A stretch of 64,000 nucleotides of DNA from Dichetophora obliterata (Eukaryota > Arthropoda > Insecta > Diptera > Sciomyzidae): positions 175,824,361-175,888,360 of the forward strand of contig OY986436.1 of assembly GCA_963920525.1 (NCBI GenBank), read 5' to 3'. A model generated the notes under the pieces. It ran no database searches. It worked only from the letters and a program-made list of their open reading frames with translations, and was not told where the DNA came from. Every line of letters starts with the position of its first letter. The first letter of the stretch is position 1. Shown piece by piece: positions 31,647-44,500 of this stretch. A program made the position numbers and the translations under genes.

Positions 31647-34517
31647 TCATACATTAGTTTTCAATCTACTTTTGAGTTGACCTTTCGATAAGTTAACATC
31701 AAAAAAGCTACAGTTGTTAACAAAGGTACTCATGCGATGTAAAGGAGCAGTAGCCATATAATTTGTTCTACTAAAAGGTAAGTAAATTAAATTGTTAGCA
31801 TTTCTACTGCTTCTACGGTTAGTGTTAAAATTTATAAGAGTTAGAAGTTCTGGCGAATCGAATACACCAGTTATGAGTTGGTGTAAATAGACGATATCTG
31901 CAGACTTCCTTCTCTCATTCAAAGATTGCATTTTTAAAAGTTTTAAACGATCCTCATAAGGAGGAAGGTTTAAAGTATCAGTTGCACTTGAGCCCCTTAG
32001 AGCAAACCGAAGAAAACGTTTTTGGATTCTCTCTATACGTTCAACATGTACATTGTAACTTGGGGACCAAACTTGACTTGCATACTCTAAGTGAGGTCGC
32101 ACAATTGCATAATACAGCGTTGTAGTTGTGATCATACTATTAAATTCTTTGGCCCAGCGTTTCATAAACCCGAGCATAGAAGATGCTTTTTTACAAATGT
32201 AATCAATATGAACGTTAAACGATAGCTTAGAATCCATGCATATACCAAGATCTTTGACAGAATCTACACGATTTAAAGCCGTATCTTTTATCGTATAATC
32301 AAAAATTAAATTATTCCTTTTTCGCGAAAAGGTCATAGTTTGGCATTTATCTGGATTTAGAAACATATTGTTTTTAGAACACCAAATTTCAAAGGATTTC
32401 AAATCAGACTGGAGCAGATCTGAATTGTCTTTAGCATCTATTGTTCTGTATATTTTCATGTCATCTGCATAGATAAGTAGATGAGAGTGTTTGATGGTGT
32501 GGGTTACATCATTAATGGCTAAAATAAACAGAAGTGGACCAAGGTGGCTACCTTGAGAAACACCTGATTCAGCAATAAATTCAGCTGACAATACGCCTCG
32601 AAATCGTATTTGATAAGATCGCTCTGTCAGATACGATTGAATCCAGCTTACAAAAAATTGTGGAAAACCCATTATCTTTAGTTTAAATAGAATTAAGTTG
32701 TGTGGCAGTTTATCAAATGCTTTACTAAAATCAGTGTAAATACAGTCGACCTGGTTACCTGAATAAAATGAATTTAAGCAAAACGTTGTAAAATCGAGGA
32801 GATTAGACACAGTGGATCTGCCAGTAACAAATCCATGCTGACGAGTTGTCATGACCTTCCCACAGTGAATCTTCACACGATCATACACGAGGCGCTCAAA
32901 AAGTTTTGGAATTGACGAGAGTTTCGCGATAGGCCTGTAGTTGTTTATATCGTTCTTACAACCTTTTTTATAGATAGGACCTATAAAAGATTTTTTCCAA
33001 AAAAGTGGAAAAATACTTTCGCTAATTGATTTATTGAATAACATGGACAGTGGTTGACTTAGAACGGAACCACATCGTGTTAACACTGCGGCAGGAATTC
33101 CGTCAGGTCCAGCATTAAAATCCTCATCGATCAACCCAATATACTTTAAAATATCCTCTGAAGTAAAGGATATAGAATCCAACGAAACCCTGGGTGTAGA
33201 GTTCATATATTCAAAGTACTCTTCATCAGGATTAAAAGAGTCTGAACAAAATGACTCTTTAAAGAGATTGGCAAATAGACCACAAATTACGACAGGATCG
33301 TCAGTAAATCCGTCAGAGGTCTTAAATGATGAAGGGAATCCATCAGATTTTTTTTTGGTGTTTATGAAACCCCAGAATTTCTTCGGATCAGACAATATTC
33401 TCAGCTTAGTACTGTCTTAATAATTTTGATATAAGGTAGCTGAGCAATTTTCAAAATCCAGAAACAAACGCTTGTAGATTTCTAGGTCATTCAAGTCTAA
33501 GCTACAGACATATTTTTTCCATGCCCTATTCCTGCTGTTGCGAAGAATCTTTAACTCCTTTGTGTACCAGGGGTAAGCACAATTTTTCGTAAATTTGAGG
33601 CTATATGGCACGGACAGAGAAAACATAGCAAAGATTTCCATATAAAAAAAATTAATTGAATTATCAAGAGTGTTATTATTAACATATTCTAAAATAACAT
33701 GAAGTTTACTTTGAAGTAAATGATTCAACTTCAAAAAGTCACCTTTTTTGAAATTGAATTCATAAACTTTATCTATTGAGTTAGACTTTACTATATTATC
33801 CCTGTCTGATTTGTACCATATGCTCAATGGTGGATGGTATTCATCAACAGCAGTCAAAACATGAGGGGCCCTCTCAACAATCACATTGTTACTATCTGTA
33901 GTTAAGACCAGGTCAAGAAGTCTTTCACGACTATTATAAATACAACTCACTTGTTGTAAGTCAGAACATATATTATCAACAAATATATGCTCTTGGCGAG
34001 TCTTCGAATTAGATGCACAAAAATATGTATCATCGTCAGAAGATTCCCATTTCAAGTCAGGCAGATTAAAATCACCTAACAATAAAATGTCGTCATTAAC
34101 GTCAATTATGCTTATAACGTATTCTATGCAATCCGCAAGGCTTGCATAAACTTCTACACTGCTCTTAGGAGGAACGTATGCATTAATAAGATATACATTA
34201 GAATTGGAATGTACAACCTTGACGCATATAAGTTCGATGTTAGCAGAGCAGGGAATAACAATAATGGAACTAACGAAGGAGTTCCTTACAGCTAATAAGA
34301 CACCTCCACCAACAGCAGAAGTATTGTCAGCATGTCTATCTCTTCTATAAACTTCAAAACTGTTATCAAACAATTCTAAGTCAGTAATGCTTCCGTTTAA
34401 CCAAGTTTCAGTCAGTGCGATAATATCCTCAGAGAAATTCTGAGACATTAAAAATATGTCTCGCGTCTTAGAGCGTAATCCCCTTACATTTTGATAGTAA
34501 AGGGATAACCTATTCAG
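31647..34517 (-). pseudogene. Non-LTR ORF2: endonuclease and reverse transcriptase, one stop
   Basis: From the ORF1 junction the frame opens with YYQNVRGLRSKTRD, the usual start of an APE-type endonuclease. ALTETWLNG, GGGVLLAVR, LLGDFNLPDLKW and LLDLVL follow. The reverse transcriptase has NYRPIAKLSSIPKLFERLV, QHGFVTGRSTVSNLL, IYTDFSKAFD, GVSQGSHLGPLLF and the catalytic YADDMKIY box, then a C-terminal region with RPHLEYASQVWSP. The frame is about 950 codons long and is interrupted once, by TAA at 33417-33419 between the endonuclease and RT parts; reading resumes in the same frame. The enzyme nicks target DNA and reverse-transcribes the element's RNA. Motifs place it in the CR1/Jockey superfamily. 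Confidence 0.92.
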
Positions 34518-34903
34518 TTTTTTTGGGATTGACGAGCGGCTTGAGTCGTCCCTCTAGGCTTATTCTTAGGCTGAAACTCTGTAACGAGTATATTATCAGT
34601 CCACAAATTAGAGTTTAGAACAGTTGCAAACTCTTCAGCTGGAACTGTGAGAATAAAGGAAGCATGGGAAGGTTTATTACCTATTTTTTTGCATGAACAA
34701 AATGCATTTTGACTCAACAATTTATTATGTTTGATAAAAGTCAATACATTTTCAACAGTTGTGTCGGGCTGAAGACGTGAAATAAATACATTTTTTTTCC
34801 TCGATACTGCCCTTAAGCTTGATAGATTTCTAGGCTCAATAGGAGTCAAAACTGAACTATTAGTCAAAGAAGGAATGTTAGAAGGTGACGAGGAAGTAAC
34901 TTA
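34514..34903 (-). pseudogene. Non-LTR ORF1 protein, C-terminal fragment
   Basis: About 129 codons are open, with no ATG at the start and a stop just upstream, so the N-terminus is missing. Residues such as KNVFISRLQPDTTVENVLTF and the later VPAEEFATVLNSNLW resemble the RNA-binding region of insect CR1/Jockey-type ORF1 proteins. The frame ends QSQKN then TGA. Its last codons form a -1 slippery heptamer that leads into ORF2. Confidence 0.75.
34517..34523 (-). promoter_or_regulatory. Canonical -1 frameshift heptamer A_AAA_AAC
   Basis: The ORF1 codons CAA AAA AAC TGA place A_AAA_AAC in the right phase directly before the stop. A one-base backward slip moves ribosomes into the frame starting CTG AAT AGG, which is open into the ORF2 endonuclease. 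There is no ORF2 ATG at the expected position before the NVRGLRSK motif. Function is inferred. Confidence 0.6.
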
Positions 34904-34905
34904 AG

Positions 34906-36964
34906 AGAGCTTTATGTTGTTAAGTGTTTTATATTCTAATTTATTTCTAAGCTTAGTTTTAATCAGGCTAAAATAATGGTACAGCAGCTGCTGAGCTATC
35001 TGAAAGGCATATCAGACTTTACAAAATTGATAAAATCATTAAAACAAATTTCACCCCATCCATTCTTCACGAGCCTGACTTATTCCCAAAATAGCCATAT
35101 TTTTTCCCAACGTCATTACAATTTTAAAAACTAATATTTGAAACCCGAACAAGATTTCTCTGAGTCACAATAACGTCAGGGTAGCATTCTATGAGATGAT
35201 ATTTTAATATGAATTATGGCAATAAAGAAATTTTGTTTTCTGACATAACTTGTGAAGATGTTATTATATTCAAAACATTTAGATCTTCTTTACATAAATC
35301 GAACTTGTCTTTAATTCGTTTAAGAATATCTTTGGTAATAAGAAAAATTTACTGATTGGAGATATTTTTCTGCTTTAGTGGAAATTCTCACAAAAAATCC
35401 TCAAGTCTAAAAAAATGTGATTTTTAATATATATGACAAGAAAAGCATGTAAACTTTCAACTTTCAGAACTTAATGCAATGCAAGTTCCACTAAACATAA
35501 GTCTGAACATTTCTCCAGTGCTACCAAATTTCGCTTTTTGTAACAAGTTGTTAAAATGTAAATCTTTTACAAAATGTACCAACTCGGAAAATAATGTACC
35601 AAGGTACCAAGTTAAAATAAATGTACCAATTTTGGTACAGTTGTACCAAAGTGGCAACCGTGAACATAGCATCACTATGGTCAATTAAAATAAAATTTTG
35701 TGCAGATAAAGCTGTATTATTTTCCTTTCCATAGCAAAAATCATAGAGGTATCTCAATTCGTTCAGAAGTTATGATATTTGCAACGAGAAATTCCAGATG
35801 TCGCCACTGTGAGTCGAATTCTACCGTAAAATATGGGATTACAGAGTTAAAAAGAGATCGAATCAGCACTAAAGATGAACACGCCGGGGGAGCACCAAAA
35901 ACAGCGTGATATAGCTACAGCTACATATCAAGTGGGTCGATGGTTTCAATTATACACCTAAAAAAAAAAAGCGGAGTAAATAAAGTCATATTCGGAGTCA
36001 ATTTAACTCTTTTCGTGCATTTTATTTCGCCAAAGCTGTAAAAACTATATTTAACTCCGTTTGTGTGTTCAATTTACTTCAAAAATTGGATTTGTTTGAA
36101 AAGTTGTACTGACTCCGTTTTGAGTTGTTTTAAGGTTGAGAAATTGAAAATTTTTAAATTTTGAGTTCACTAAAAAAAAAAAGAATCAACTCATTTAGAT
36201 GTAGAATGAAGCTTTAAAAATAAACAAACTCACCCACAGAAGAGTCAAATAAAGAACCCGTTATTTCTTTTGTGTTTAATTATTTTTATTTATTTCTTAT
36301 TTCAATTGAATACAAAGGAAATTAAAGACGTGGTCTTCTCCATACTCACAGAGCAGTTTATCCTCGATTTGGCAATTTTGAATCCCTATAATTTCTTATA
36401 AAACAAAACTTTTTTACTTTTGAGCTTAAATAGCGCTCAACTCTCAAAATTTGTTTCAAAAGTGTTTCGTTTCTTTGATTTAAAAGGGAATTTTCAAAAA
36501 AGGGATTTTTGTATTTAGCATATTTGAAAAAAGAAATAAACATTTGCATTGATTTTATAATTGATTGCTATAGTTTTGCTCGTTGAATGAGGGAAAATAT
36601 ATTTTTTAAGCATTTATCAAAATGTAGTAAGGATTAAACAGCAGGGTGAACGCTAGGTTCATGAAAGTTTTTTAAAAGATGAGTTAGTTGTGTTCCTATA
36701 CTAATGCAAAAATGGACGTGGCATCTATACTAATGCAAAAGAAAGGTGGCAACACTTTTGTTTGCTTGAGAAGTACGACGCGTTGTGTGTGACTATTAAA
36801 AACTTGATTTGATTTGTTAATTTATAAAAAATGTAAAATGCATTTATACGTGGTCGGAACTAAAAGATGCTATTTCTAAATCTAAATAATTGAACTATTA
36901 AATATTAAATTAAATACAAACGCAGTTCTTTTTAATTGGTCGTAGTGCGGATGTGCTTTCTGTA
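34906..36964. other. Spacer with TGTACCA-rich segment
   Basis: No gene recognised. TGTACCA or GGTACCA occurs five times between 35574 and 35650. A-runs flanked by GAGT/ACTC words near 35950-36200 may be a worn MITE. Confidence 0.45.
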
Positions 36965-39727
36965 ACCTTTTAGTTCCTTATCCTTTACCAAAACGTTCGT
37001 GGCATTAACACAAAACTAAATAATATACTAATTTTGAGTCACAACCTTTACTTTAATATAATTGCTTTTAGTGAGACTTGGCTGAAACCTAACACTCTAA
37101 ATACTGAAATTCTGTGCAACAAATTTAACATGTATCGCAAAGATAGAAACTTCATTCCTGGTATTTGCTCTAAAGGCGGGGGTGTGTTGAATGCAGTCAA
37201 AGCGACACATTTCTCTGAGAGTTATTAATTCCAGAATCCTTGGACATTGAATTCTGTTGTGTTCATGTTAAGTTTGGTTCCTTGAGCCTTTTTATTACAT
37301 GCTCATATATTTCTCCCCTTTCTACCTTAGAAGTTTATAGCAAACATTTAGCTTCTATTAGTAAAGTTTGCTCAAAACTGCAATCTAATGATCATATTTT
37401 AATAACTGGAGATTTTAACCTGCCAAACATTTCTTGGAACTGCTGTTCTGAAATTTCTGGAATATTTTTACCTTTGCCTGAAAGTTCATCCGATAATTAT
37501 TTTTTAAACGATCTCTCAATCCAAGGCCTGTTCCAACTTAATTGCATCTTTAACAAAAATAATCGTTTGCTTGATCTGGTGTTTTTTGATGACAGCAATA
37601 TCGCTTCTGTGTCTAAATTAGATCCTCTGGTTGCACCCGAAGATTCCAACATTAGATATTATTTTAAATTTTTTAAAACCATCTGTGCAGTAGTATGATT
37701 CTCAACCGCCTATTGAGTTTAACTTTAAAAAAACAAACTACGTGATTTTGAAGAATAACTTGTCCAATATAAACTGGAATTCTATTTTAAACATTAATAC
37801 AAAAAGTTTATCTTCTCAGAGTCTCGATGATGCGGTATATGCGTTTAATAGAACGCTCAATGATTGTTTTCTAAAAGCTGTTCCGCAAAGGAAAGCCTCT
37901 TTGATATCGGGTCCGATATGGTATAGAAATGAATTAAAAAAAATAAGGAACTTGAAATCTAAATACTATAAAAAATATCAAAAAATACATAACATATGTG
38001 ATTTTGGATGCTATACCTCGATTAAATATAGTTCCTATCCTTCTTTTATGAAGTATAATTCTATTGAGTCTGATAATGATAATAGTATTTGCAATCTTTT
38101 TGCTGACTTTTTCAAGACGACTTATTCATCATCGTCTTATGACTATTTAAGTTATCCTTCCAATATTCAATCTGGGGATATTTATTTCCCAATAATTGAC
38201 ACAAACATAGTCTTATCATTTTTAAAAAATATTAAAACATCATATAAAAGTGGGGCTGATAACATACCTTCATGTATATTAAAATACTGCTGTGAAGAAT
38301 TAATAACTCCAATCTCTTTACTATTTACTTCATCATTAAAATCCTGCTATTTTCCTGCAGCCTGGAAGCATCCATTTATCATTCCGCTGCATAAATCCGG
38401 AAATAGGTCTTTAATTGATAACTACCGCGGCATCGCAAAATTAAGCGCTTTGCCTAAACTTTTAGAGGCGATTGTTACATGATGACTATCGCATAGCGTT
38501 AAATCTTTAATGTCTCCTTTCCAACATGGATTCCTTTCTGGAAAATCCACTGTTACTAACCTTCTCGAATTTACATCAAAACTATAGAAAACTTTGGAAA
38601 AGGCATGCAGACTGATGTTATTTACACGGATTTTAGCAAAGCTTTTGACGTTGTAAATCACAAACTATTGATCTTAAAATTACATCTTGTTGGATTTCCT
38701 ATACCGTTGGTAAAGTGGATTGAATCTTACTTAAGCAATAGAACACAATCTGTTCTTTTTAAGCTCAAGAAATCACACGAGTTTCCTGTTACTTCAGGAG
38801 TACCTCAAGGAAGTCATCTTGGGCCCCTTCTGTTTCTACTTTTTATAAACGATTTGCCATCTGTCAGAATGCATTCTAGCATCTTAATGTTTGCTGACGA
38901 CGTCAAACTCTTCCTTTCTTTTAAAAATGATAATGACGCTGTATTTTTGCAAGCCGACATTGATCATCTTCATAACTGGTGCAAAACGAACCGTATGAAC
39001 CTCAACATGAAGAAATGCAAGCATATGTCTTTCTCGCGCAAACCACAAATTAAATGTACCTTCAAAATTTGTGTTTATCCATTGGAGTCCTTAGATTTTT
39101 TGCAATGATCTTGGAGTTACAATGGATCCTAAGCTACGCTTTAGTATTCATGTAAATAAAATAATAAATAGAGCAAATAGTACTTTAGGTTTTATTAAAC
39201 GTTGGGCAAAAGAGTTTAATGATCCATTCATAACGAAAATCTTATTCACTTCCCTAGTGCGGTCTATCTTAGAATACGCTTAAGTTGTTTGGTGCCCACG
39301 ATACGGTTGTTACATAGACGACATTGAATCAGTGCAGAAACAATTTCTTTTGTTTTGCTTAAGCTATCTTTATTGTAATACTGATTTTCACTTACCACCT
39401 TATGAATATCGGTTACAACTCTTAAATTTTCCTTCTTTAAAAAATCGGAGAATTATGATAAATGCTTGTTGGATTACAAAACTTTTACATGGATATGTCA
39501 ACAGTTCATATTTATTGAGTAAAATATATTATTTTAATATTCCACTTCGTCCTAGAAGATCTTTTGAGTTACTCCACATGAACTTTTGTAGAACTAATTA
39601 TTTACAAAATTAGCCTCTTAGAAGCGCTTACGGTGATTTTAATTTTGTATCTGATGTTATATCCTTAAGTGAATCCATGGACTCAATCAAACATAAAATT
39701 ATAGATTACCTGCAGTACCGTCGTTGA
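36965..39727 (+). pseudogene. Decayed non-LTR retrotransposon ORF2
   Basis: The same endonuclease-RT architecture as the minus-strand element but from a different family and much older. QNVRGINTK starts the endonuclease near 36989, followed by AFSETWLK, KGGGVLNAVK, LITGDFNLPNISW and LLDLVF. RT motifs include NYRGIAKLSALPKLLEAI, HGFLSGKSTVTNLLEF, IYTDFSKAFDVVNH, GVPQGSHLGPLLF and FADDVKLF. The end reads KHKIIDYLQYRR then a stop at 39727. At least four frame shifts or stops (near 37226, 37698, 38482, 39108) break it, and the linker after the endonuclease is shortened. No ORF1 was found upstream. Confidence 0.9.
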
Positions 39728-40011
39728 TTATGATTAAGTTCTCTCAAATATATATCTGATGCATCTGGTGATATTTGTAAACGCATTAATATAACAATCT
39801 AAATGGATAAAAGGACCTAAGCCTAAAATGGATAATTTTGGTGTATGAACATCTAAATAATCTGAATGGACCTAAACCTGGGATCTTCAATTGCCTTATA
39901 TCTTCATGATGAATGTGACTGTATTTGTCGACGGTATCGTGGTGTCTTGGTTTTTACCTCTTGAAACACTACGTTAGATCGATTTGTAATATATTAATAT
40001 GAGTGGCCGAT

Positions 40012-40275
40012 AAGACCTAGTTTGTCTTGATGCCTGCGTTCGCAACTGATTTTCTTTGTTTTATGAAAATTGGTTTGGTAAAGTTGACCTAGTTTGTCGA
40101 GTAACCACCCTGTTAAGCCAGGATCCCACAGACTTCAGGAAGACAGAACGATATATATTATATATATACTTATTGGAGTGGTGTTTTATCGGGTATGAGA
40201 GACCTTGTTTGTCACACGACTCCGCCGATGTCCGGATACAAAAATTGTTGCTAACTTGACCTTGTTTGTCTTGAA
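40012..40275 (+). repeat. Four GACCTWGTTTGTC repeats after the decayed LINE
   Basis: GACCTAGTTTGTC or GACCTTGTTTGTC occurs near 40016, 40087, 40201 and 40259. This may be the structured 3' UTR of the adjacent LINE, since no other element accounts for it. Confidence 0.55.
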
Positions 40276-40319
40276 AACGCAACCATGCTATGCTGTCTGA
40301 TATTATTGATTTCACTTAA

Positions 40320-42000
40320 CTTTTTTTTTTATTTTTATACAAAATACATGATTTCAATCAAAATCATACTTTATATTTTTTTGAATTATATTAAATATCT
40401 TGTTTTATATTTTTAAATTTGCTAAAAAACCTGTTCAGATTTAGCAATCGAATAAATAAATTAATATTGAACCTATTACATTCATTTTTTAAAAAAATAT
40501 CAAAAAATTTATTTCGAGATATTTATTATCAAAGTTGAATAAAAAATTTTGTTTAGAATTCAGTTGCTCATAACTTTCTTAATTGTGACTTTCAAGACCT
40601 TTGTAACGATATAGAACACTGAATGATTGGATACAAATATGCAAGTTATTTAAAAAACGATTACGCTGCCATATTACAAAACAAATTTTTGCTTTCCCGA
40701 AATTTTTCGACATTACTCTTTAAATAAGCCGGTAACATTTAAAACTTTTTTCGATACGGCTTTATGTACAGTAGAGTCTTTTATGACACCAAAACTGAAC
40801 TATATGCTTCAATCGTAAGACATTTTCAAAACAATTTCTTTTGCTTTAAATATTCCCTACGGTTTTTTTTTCTTGTTTTCGTTATATCTTCGTTGTTTCT
40901 TATCCAGTACTGAAAAATTATATATATACGTGCTTGTTGATTTTTGCAAAATTTTATCTAATATTTTTTCCTTGAATCTTTTTTCGAATAATCACCCATC
41001 TTATCTCAGTTTCTACTAATTAATGAAATTCTAAATTTGCCAAATAATGAAAGATCACAAAAAATCAATGAAACGATGGGAACAAATAAAATCGATAAAA
41101 TTAATTTTTGACGCACTTCTGACCGATGTCTACTTTTGAATCTTAGTATTTCTAGAATCTGGCAGCACTATTTGCTTGAAATCGTATTTTGTTGTTTACA
41201 TTATTGCTATCATGCCGCTAACTTTTAACCCTTTTTTGTAAACATTTTTTTATTGAATTGTCAACTACATCCTGTTTGGTGCATCCGTTCACTCATTGGA
41301 CAGTTCTAACAATAATTTAGTTTTCTATTATTGTTTTAATTATTATTTTAGCAAGCATCTGCGCCACCGTTGTAATTTACTTCAATTAATTGAAATACAC
41401 AAAACATTAAATGATTTATTTTATGGCATTTTTTGGCTGTCATGATATTTGTTTTGTATGCTAGCTGGCTTTGTTTTATTACTTTCAATTAATTTCACTC
41501 AAATGGAGATGCTTTTCTAATTTTGAATTGAGCTGAACTTTGACCAATATATTTGTGACAGCTTTTCGATTTTAAATTTTAAGAATATGTCGCCTAGTGA
41601 CAGTAAATTTTACTATTTTATAGCAGATTTTTAAAACATTTTAATCGAAAAATGATTGAGTTCAATTTTTGGAAAATTATGCAAACATCTATTGCAAAAT
41701 ACTCCGTCTTTATATGAACAAGGTGTTATCCCCCAGATATTTTTAAAATTAAAACTAAATAAAACCTATTGAAGCGAGTATGTATGCTGAAATGGACTAT
41801 TTATTATTACTTAAAAATATTTTTAAAATCCGGCTACAAACATTTAAAACGCAATAATTTATTTCGTATTGAAGTTTTATTAAAACAACTTACTCAAGTA
41901 TCTGAAATATATGGGTACCTTAAAAAAGTGCCACGCCAACTATCTGCTTAAGTTTCCAAAATGTCAATCTAACTTTATTAGAATGAATGCAAACATTTAA
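40320..42000. other. AT-rich spacer, no gene recognised
   Basis: No supportable coding region, TIR pair or RNA gene was seen across this 1.7 kb. Confidence 0.45.
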
Positions 42001-42445
42001 TCGCTTAAAAACGTATTATTCAGCCCTATCATAGTTGGGCTATGACACCAAATAGCGTCGACAGAATAAAATTGGTATCGGCGTTGTCGTTTTCGATAAC
42101 TATTGACAGTCGTCGACACATGTTTGGTATCGCTTAAGTAAAATCGACGTCAACGTCTTTCTAAAACGTTGCAATTTCTGTCTTCGCCATTTTTCTCGAC
42201 GACTAGAAGAAGTATGAAACTAAAAAATTAAACATGGAGAAAAAATATGAAAATAACGAATGCGTTGCAGTTCGATAATCTGATAAAACACCAATTTTCA
42301 AATCGATTTTTCAAAACACCAGTGGTTCTTTCTATAATATTCCTGGCCTTAGCATGTTTGCTGTTATACAAAGCCTTTGCACTTCCCTCTCCTGCAGCGC
42401 AATATGGTGTCATTAAATACGGCTCAAGCGGATAACCTTCGTCAC

Positions 42446-42501
42446 CTAAAAAAATAAATATTTTAACCTAATTTTTTTTAAATTCAATTATATCTTTTTA
42501 C
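42446..42501 (-). other. 56-bp intron in the Harbinger relic
   Basis: GTAAAAAG...TTTTTTTAG. Splicing joins ...SGLLG to GDEGYPLEP in frame, restoring a motif conserved in Harbinger nucleases. Confidence 0.75.
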
Positions 42502-42646
42502 CTAAAAGACCACTATTGCGTTCATCAGCATCGTAAAGTTCGCGCAAAACTCGCCTTGCTGTACTTATTTTCCAAATAAGGGAGTCGTGCGCTGAACCTG
42601 CATGTCGACCATCTAAATATCAGATACGCATTTTATGATCGCAAAT

Positions 42647-42698
42647 CTGAAAGCATATTTTTTCGAATATATATTGGAAGAAAAGAAGTATTGAATAC
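42647..42698 (-). other. 52-bp intron in the Harbinger relic
   Basis: GTATTCAA...GCTTTCAG. Splicing joins NSM-I-M to ICDHKMR, matching the conserved NVQIICD-type block of Harbinger nucleases. Confidence 0.7.
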
Positions 42699-43402
42699 TC
42701 ATAATCATAGAATTTAAACTAAAATATTCCTTGCGGTTGTAATACAAGCTTTGATCATTTTTTTCGGGAGCTAAAATCTTGGTGTGTGTCCCATCTACAC
42801 ATCCAACTACACCGGGAAATCCGGTTTTTTCAAAAAACGCTAATCTTGCTTCCGTTTTTTCCGAGCCGGTCATTTGAAACTTTATCCTCTTTGGACAAAG
42901 CACGGCCTCCAAAATGTCAAGCATCTCCGTCAAAATTGTGGACACAGTAGATTCTATAACGACCTTGTCCTTATAATTTTCCATTCTATTTCAAGACGTT
43001 TTTGTCTTCCTCATCACTTGAACTTGTGTAGAGAAAAAACATTTTGCGAAATAATCTTAAAACTCTTTAAAACAACTGACAACGGAGCAGGCCTGTAGCC
43101 AGGGTGGGGCAATGCCTCCTACTGCAACCGTTTTCCCCCCTGGCCAAATCAGAAAATGAAAACTTTAAATGAATAATTAGTATAAATTTTGTTGATATAT
43201 TTGTTTATTGCTTTAAAATTAGTTTAGTTTAAAATAACAAAAAATATACACATTCACCTTATTCATGACTTGAATATGTATATGAAATTTGTTAAACAAA
43301 ATATTTCAGACAAATTGTTACAATTTTTCAAATTTCTACTGCCAACCTTTGCTACCAAAAAATAAGATTTGAATTTAAATAATTTTTTAACCCGCATCCA
43401 TA

Positions 43403-44500
43403 CACGCAGAGAAAAAACATAATTGCAACAACCATGTTTTAAGAGGAACATAGTACGATTCGGATTATGATTGTTGCTAACATGTCCTTAAATATATAAT
43501 ATTTTTTTGATCATGATAAAATGATTACACCAACTGTATTAAGAAAGGAACTTTTTTGTATGAACCAAAATATTATTGAAACAATCATTATTCTCTCATT
43601 GGGTCGAAAATAGAATGATTGCAACAACTATATTTTGAATTTATTTTTAGGATCCAGAATATTATTGAAACAATAATTTTATTTTTTTATTTTCATGCTC
43701 TCCAATTTCTATTGTCTGGGCTGAACAGAAATATTAATTCAATTGAAAAATCATTTGATAAAATTTTCTGTCCGAGCTGGGGTTTAAACCGCGGCTTTTT
43801 CGCTTACGAGCCACGCACACTACCGTAGGCCACAGCCGCTACTATCGCTCGCCTGACTAATGCCATTCATAAGCATGGTACATTAAGTGCATTGTCACAA
43901 AAATAGCAATATGTGTGATAAACAAAATATGGTCAGAATTGCGAAATAAATGTTCTGTAATAGAAATATGTTTGCTACAATTAAAGTCGAAAAAGGCATT
44001 TTTCTGCGTGCTATTTTTAGGATAAGGCGATTAAAAACAAACCACAATAATTGAACAGTTGACAAACGAAACGGCACATAGCCAGGAATCGATAAAACTT
44101 ATTGTGTCTAAATGAAGTGAAAGTTTTTCCTGCAAACTGTTCAGACACAATTTGATTCAGACATCTTTCGATTTTTGGTTATGTTCTGCTTCGTTTGCCA
44201 ACAATCAAAAAATAGTTCAGAAAAACATTAAAAAGTCTAATATGTTTGTCTCTATTATAATATTAACATTTATCATGATTGACAGAACTACAAGCATGCA
44301 ACTAATAGTCGATGCAATCATAGTATGTAACGATTTCAATGATGTTATGATTTTAACTATTATGTTATTTTTGGTACCATTATTAGTAAGTAATGACTTT
44401 ATTAAGGCAAAAATTTGTGTTTGCAGAAATAATACAATAATTTTGGTAAAAAAATTATTATTGCAGTAATCATGTCTCAACCATGTCTTTTCTCTGCGTG
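43403..44500. mobile_element. TA-target MITE nested in the hAT element
   Basis: TIR CACGCAGAGAAAA at both ends, flanked by TA (43401-43402, 44501-44502). Inside, ATTGCAACAA and ATTATTGAAACAAT words recur. It is related by TIR style to the element at 48238-49684. Confidence 0.8.
43767..43864 (-). repeat. tRNA-derived SINE head, degraded
   Basis: The minus strand has a TGGCCTACGGTAGTGTGC box A-like part, AGCCGCGG, and GGTTTAAACCCC as a worn box B, then CAGCTCGGACAGAAAA. The same order of landmarks occurs in the SINE at 45652-45976. Confidence 0.6.

Larger units (their letters stand above)
31100..34905 (-). mobile_element. 5'-truncated CR1/Jockey-type non-LTR retrotransposon
   Basis: Contains the C-terminal part of ORF1 and a complete ORF2 (endonuclease plus reverse transcriptase), then a 3' UTR and a probable poly-A tail. 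ORF1 is cut at its 5' side near 34905, the usual result of incomplete target-primed reverse transcription. Only one stop interrupts ORF2, so the copy is fairly young. Confidence 0.88.
42228..43042 (-). pseudogene. PIF/Harbinger (HARBI1-like) transposase relic with two introns
   Basis: Reading the minus strand, MFFLYTSSSDEEDKN (from 43042) resembles the acidic start of Harbinger transposases. A large part of the N-terminal region is missing. Then come STVSTILTEMLDIL, GFPGVVGCVDGTHTKI (first catalytic Asp region), YYNRKEYFSLN, ICDHKMRI, GSAHDSLIW, LGDEGYPLEPYLMTPY and HAKARNIIERTTGVLKNRF. Two short introns with GT...AG ends (42647-42698 and 42446-42501) interrupt it in phase; removing them joins the conserved motifs. 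A TGA before YLDG and a stop near 43000 disable it. The protein would have been the DDE nuclease of a Harbinger element. I could not identify the element's ends. Confidence 0.85.

Noticed and set aside
43767..43864. Possible functional tRNA gene
   Set aside because: Box A/B are present but the acceptor and anticodon stems do not pair properly; a SINE head is the better reading.
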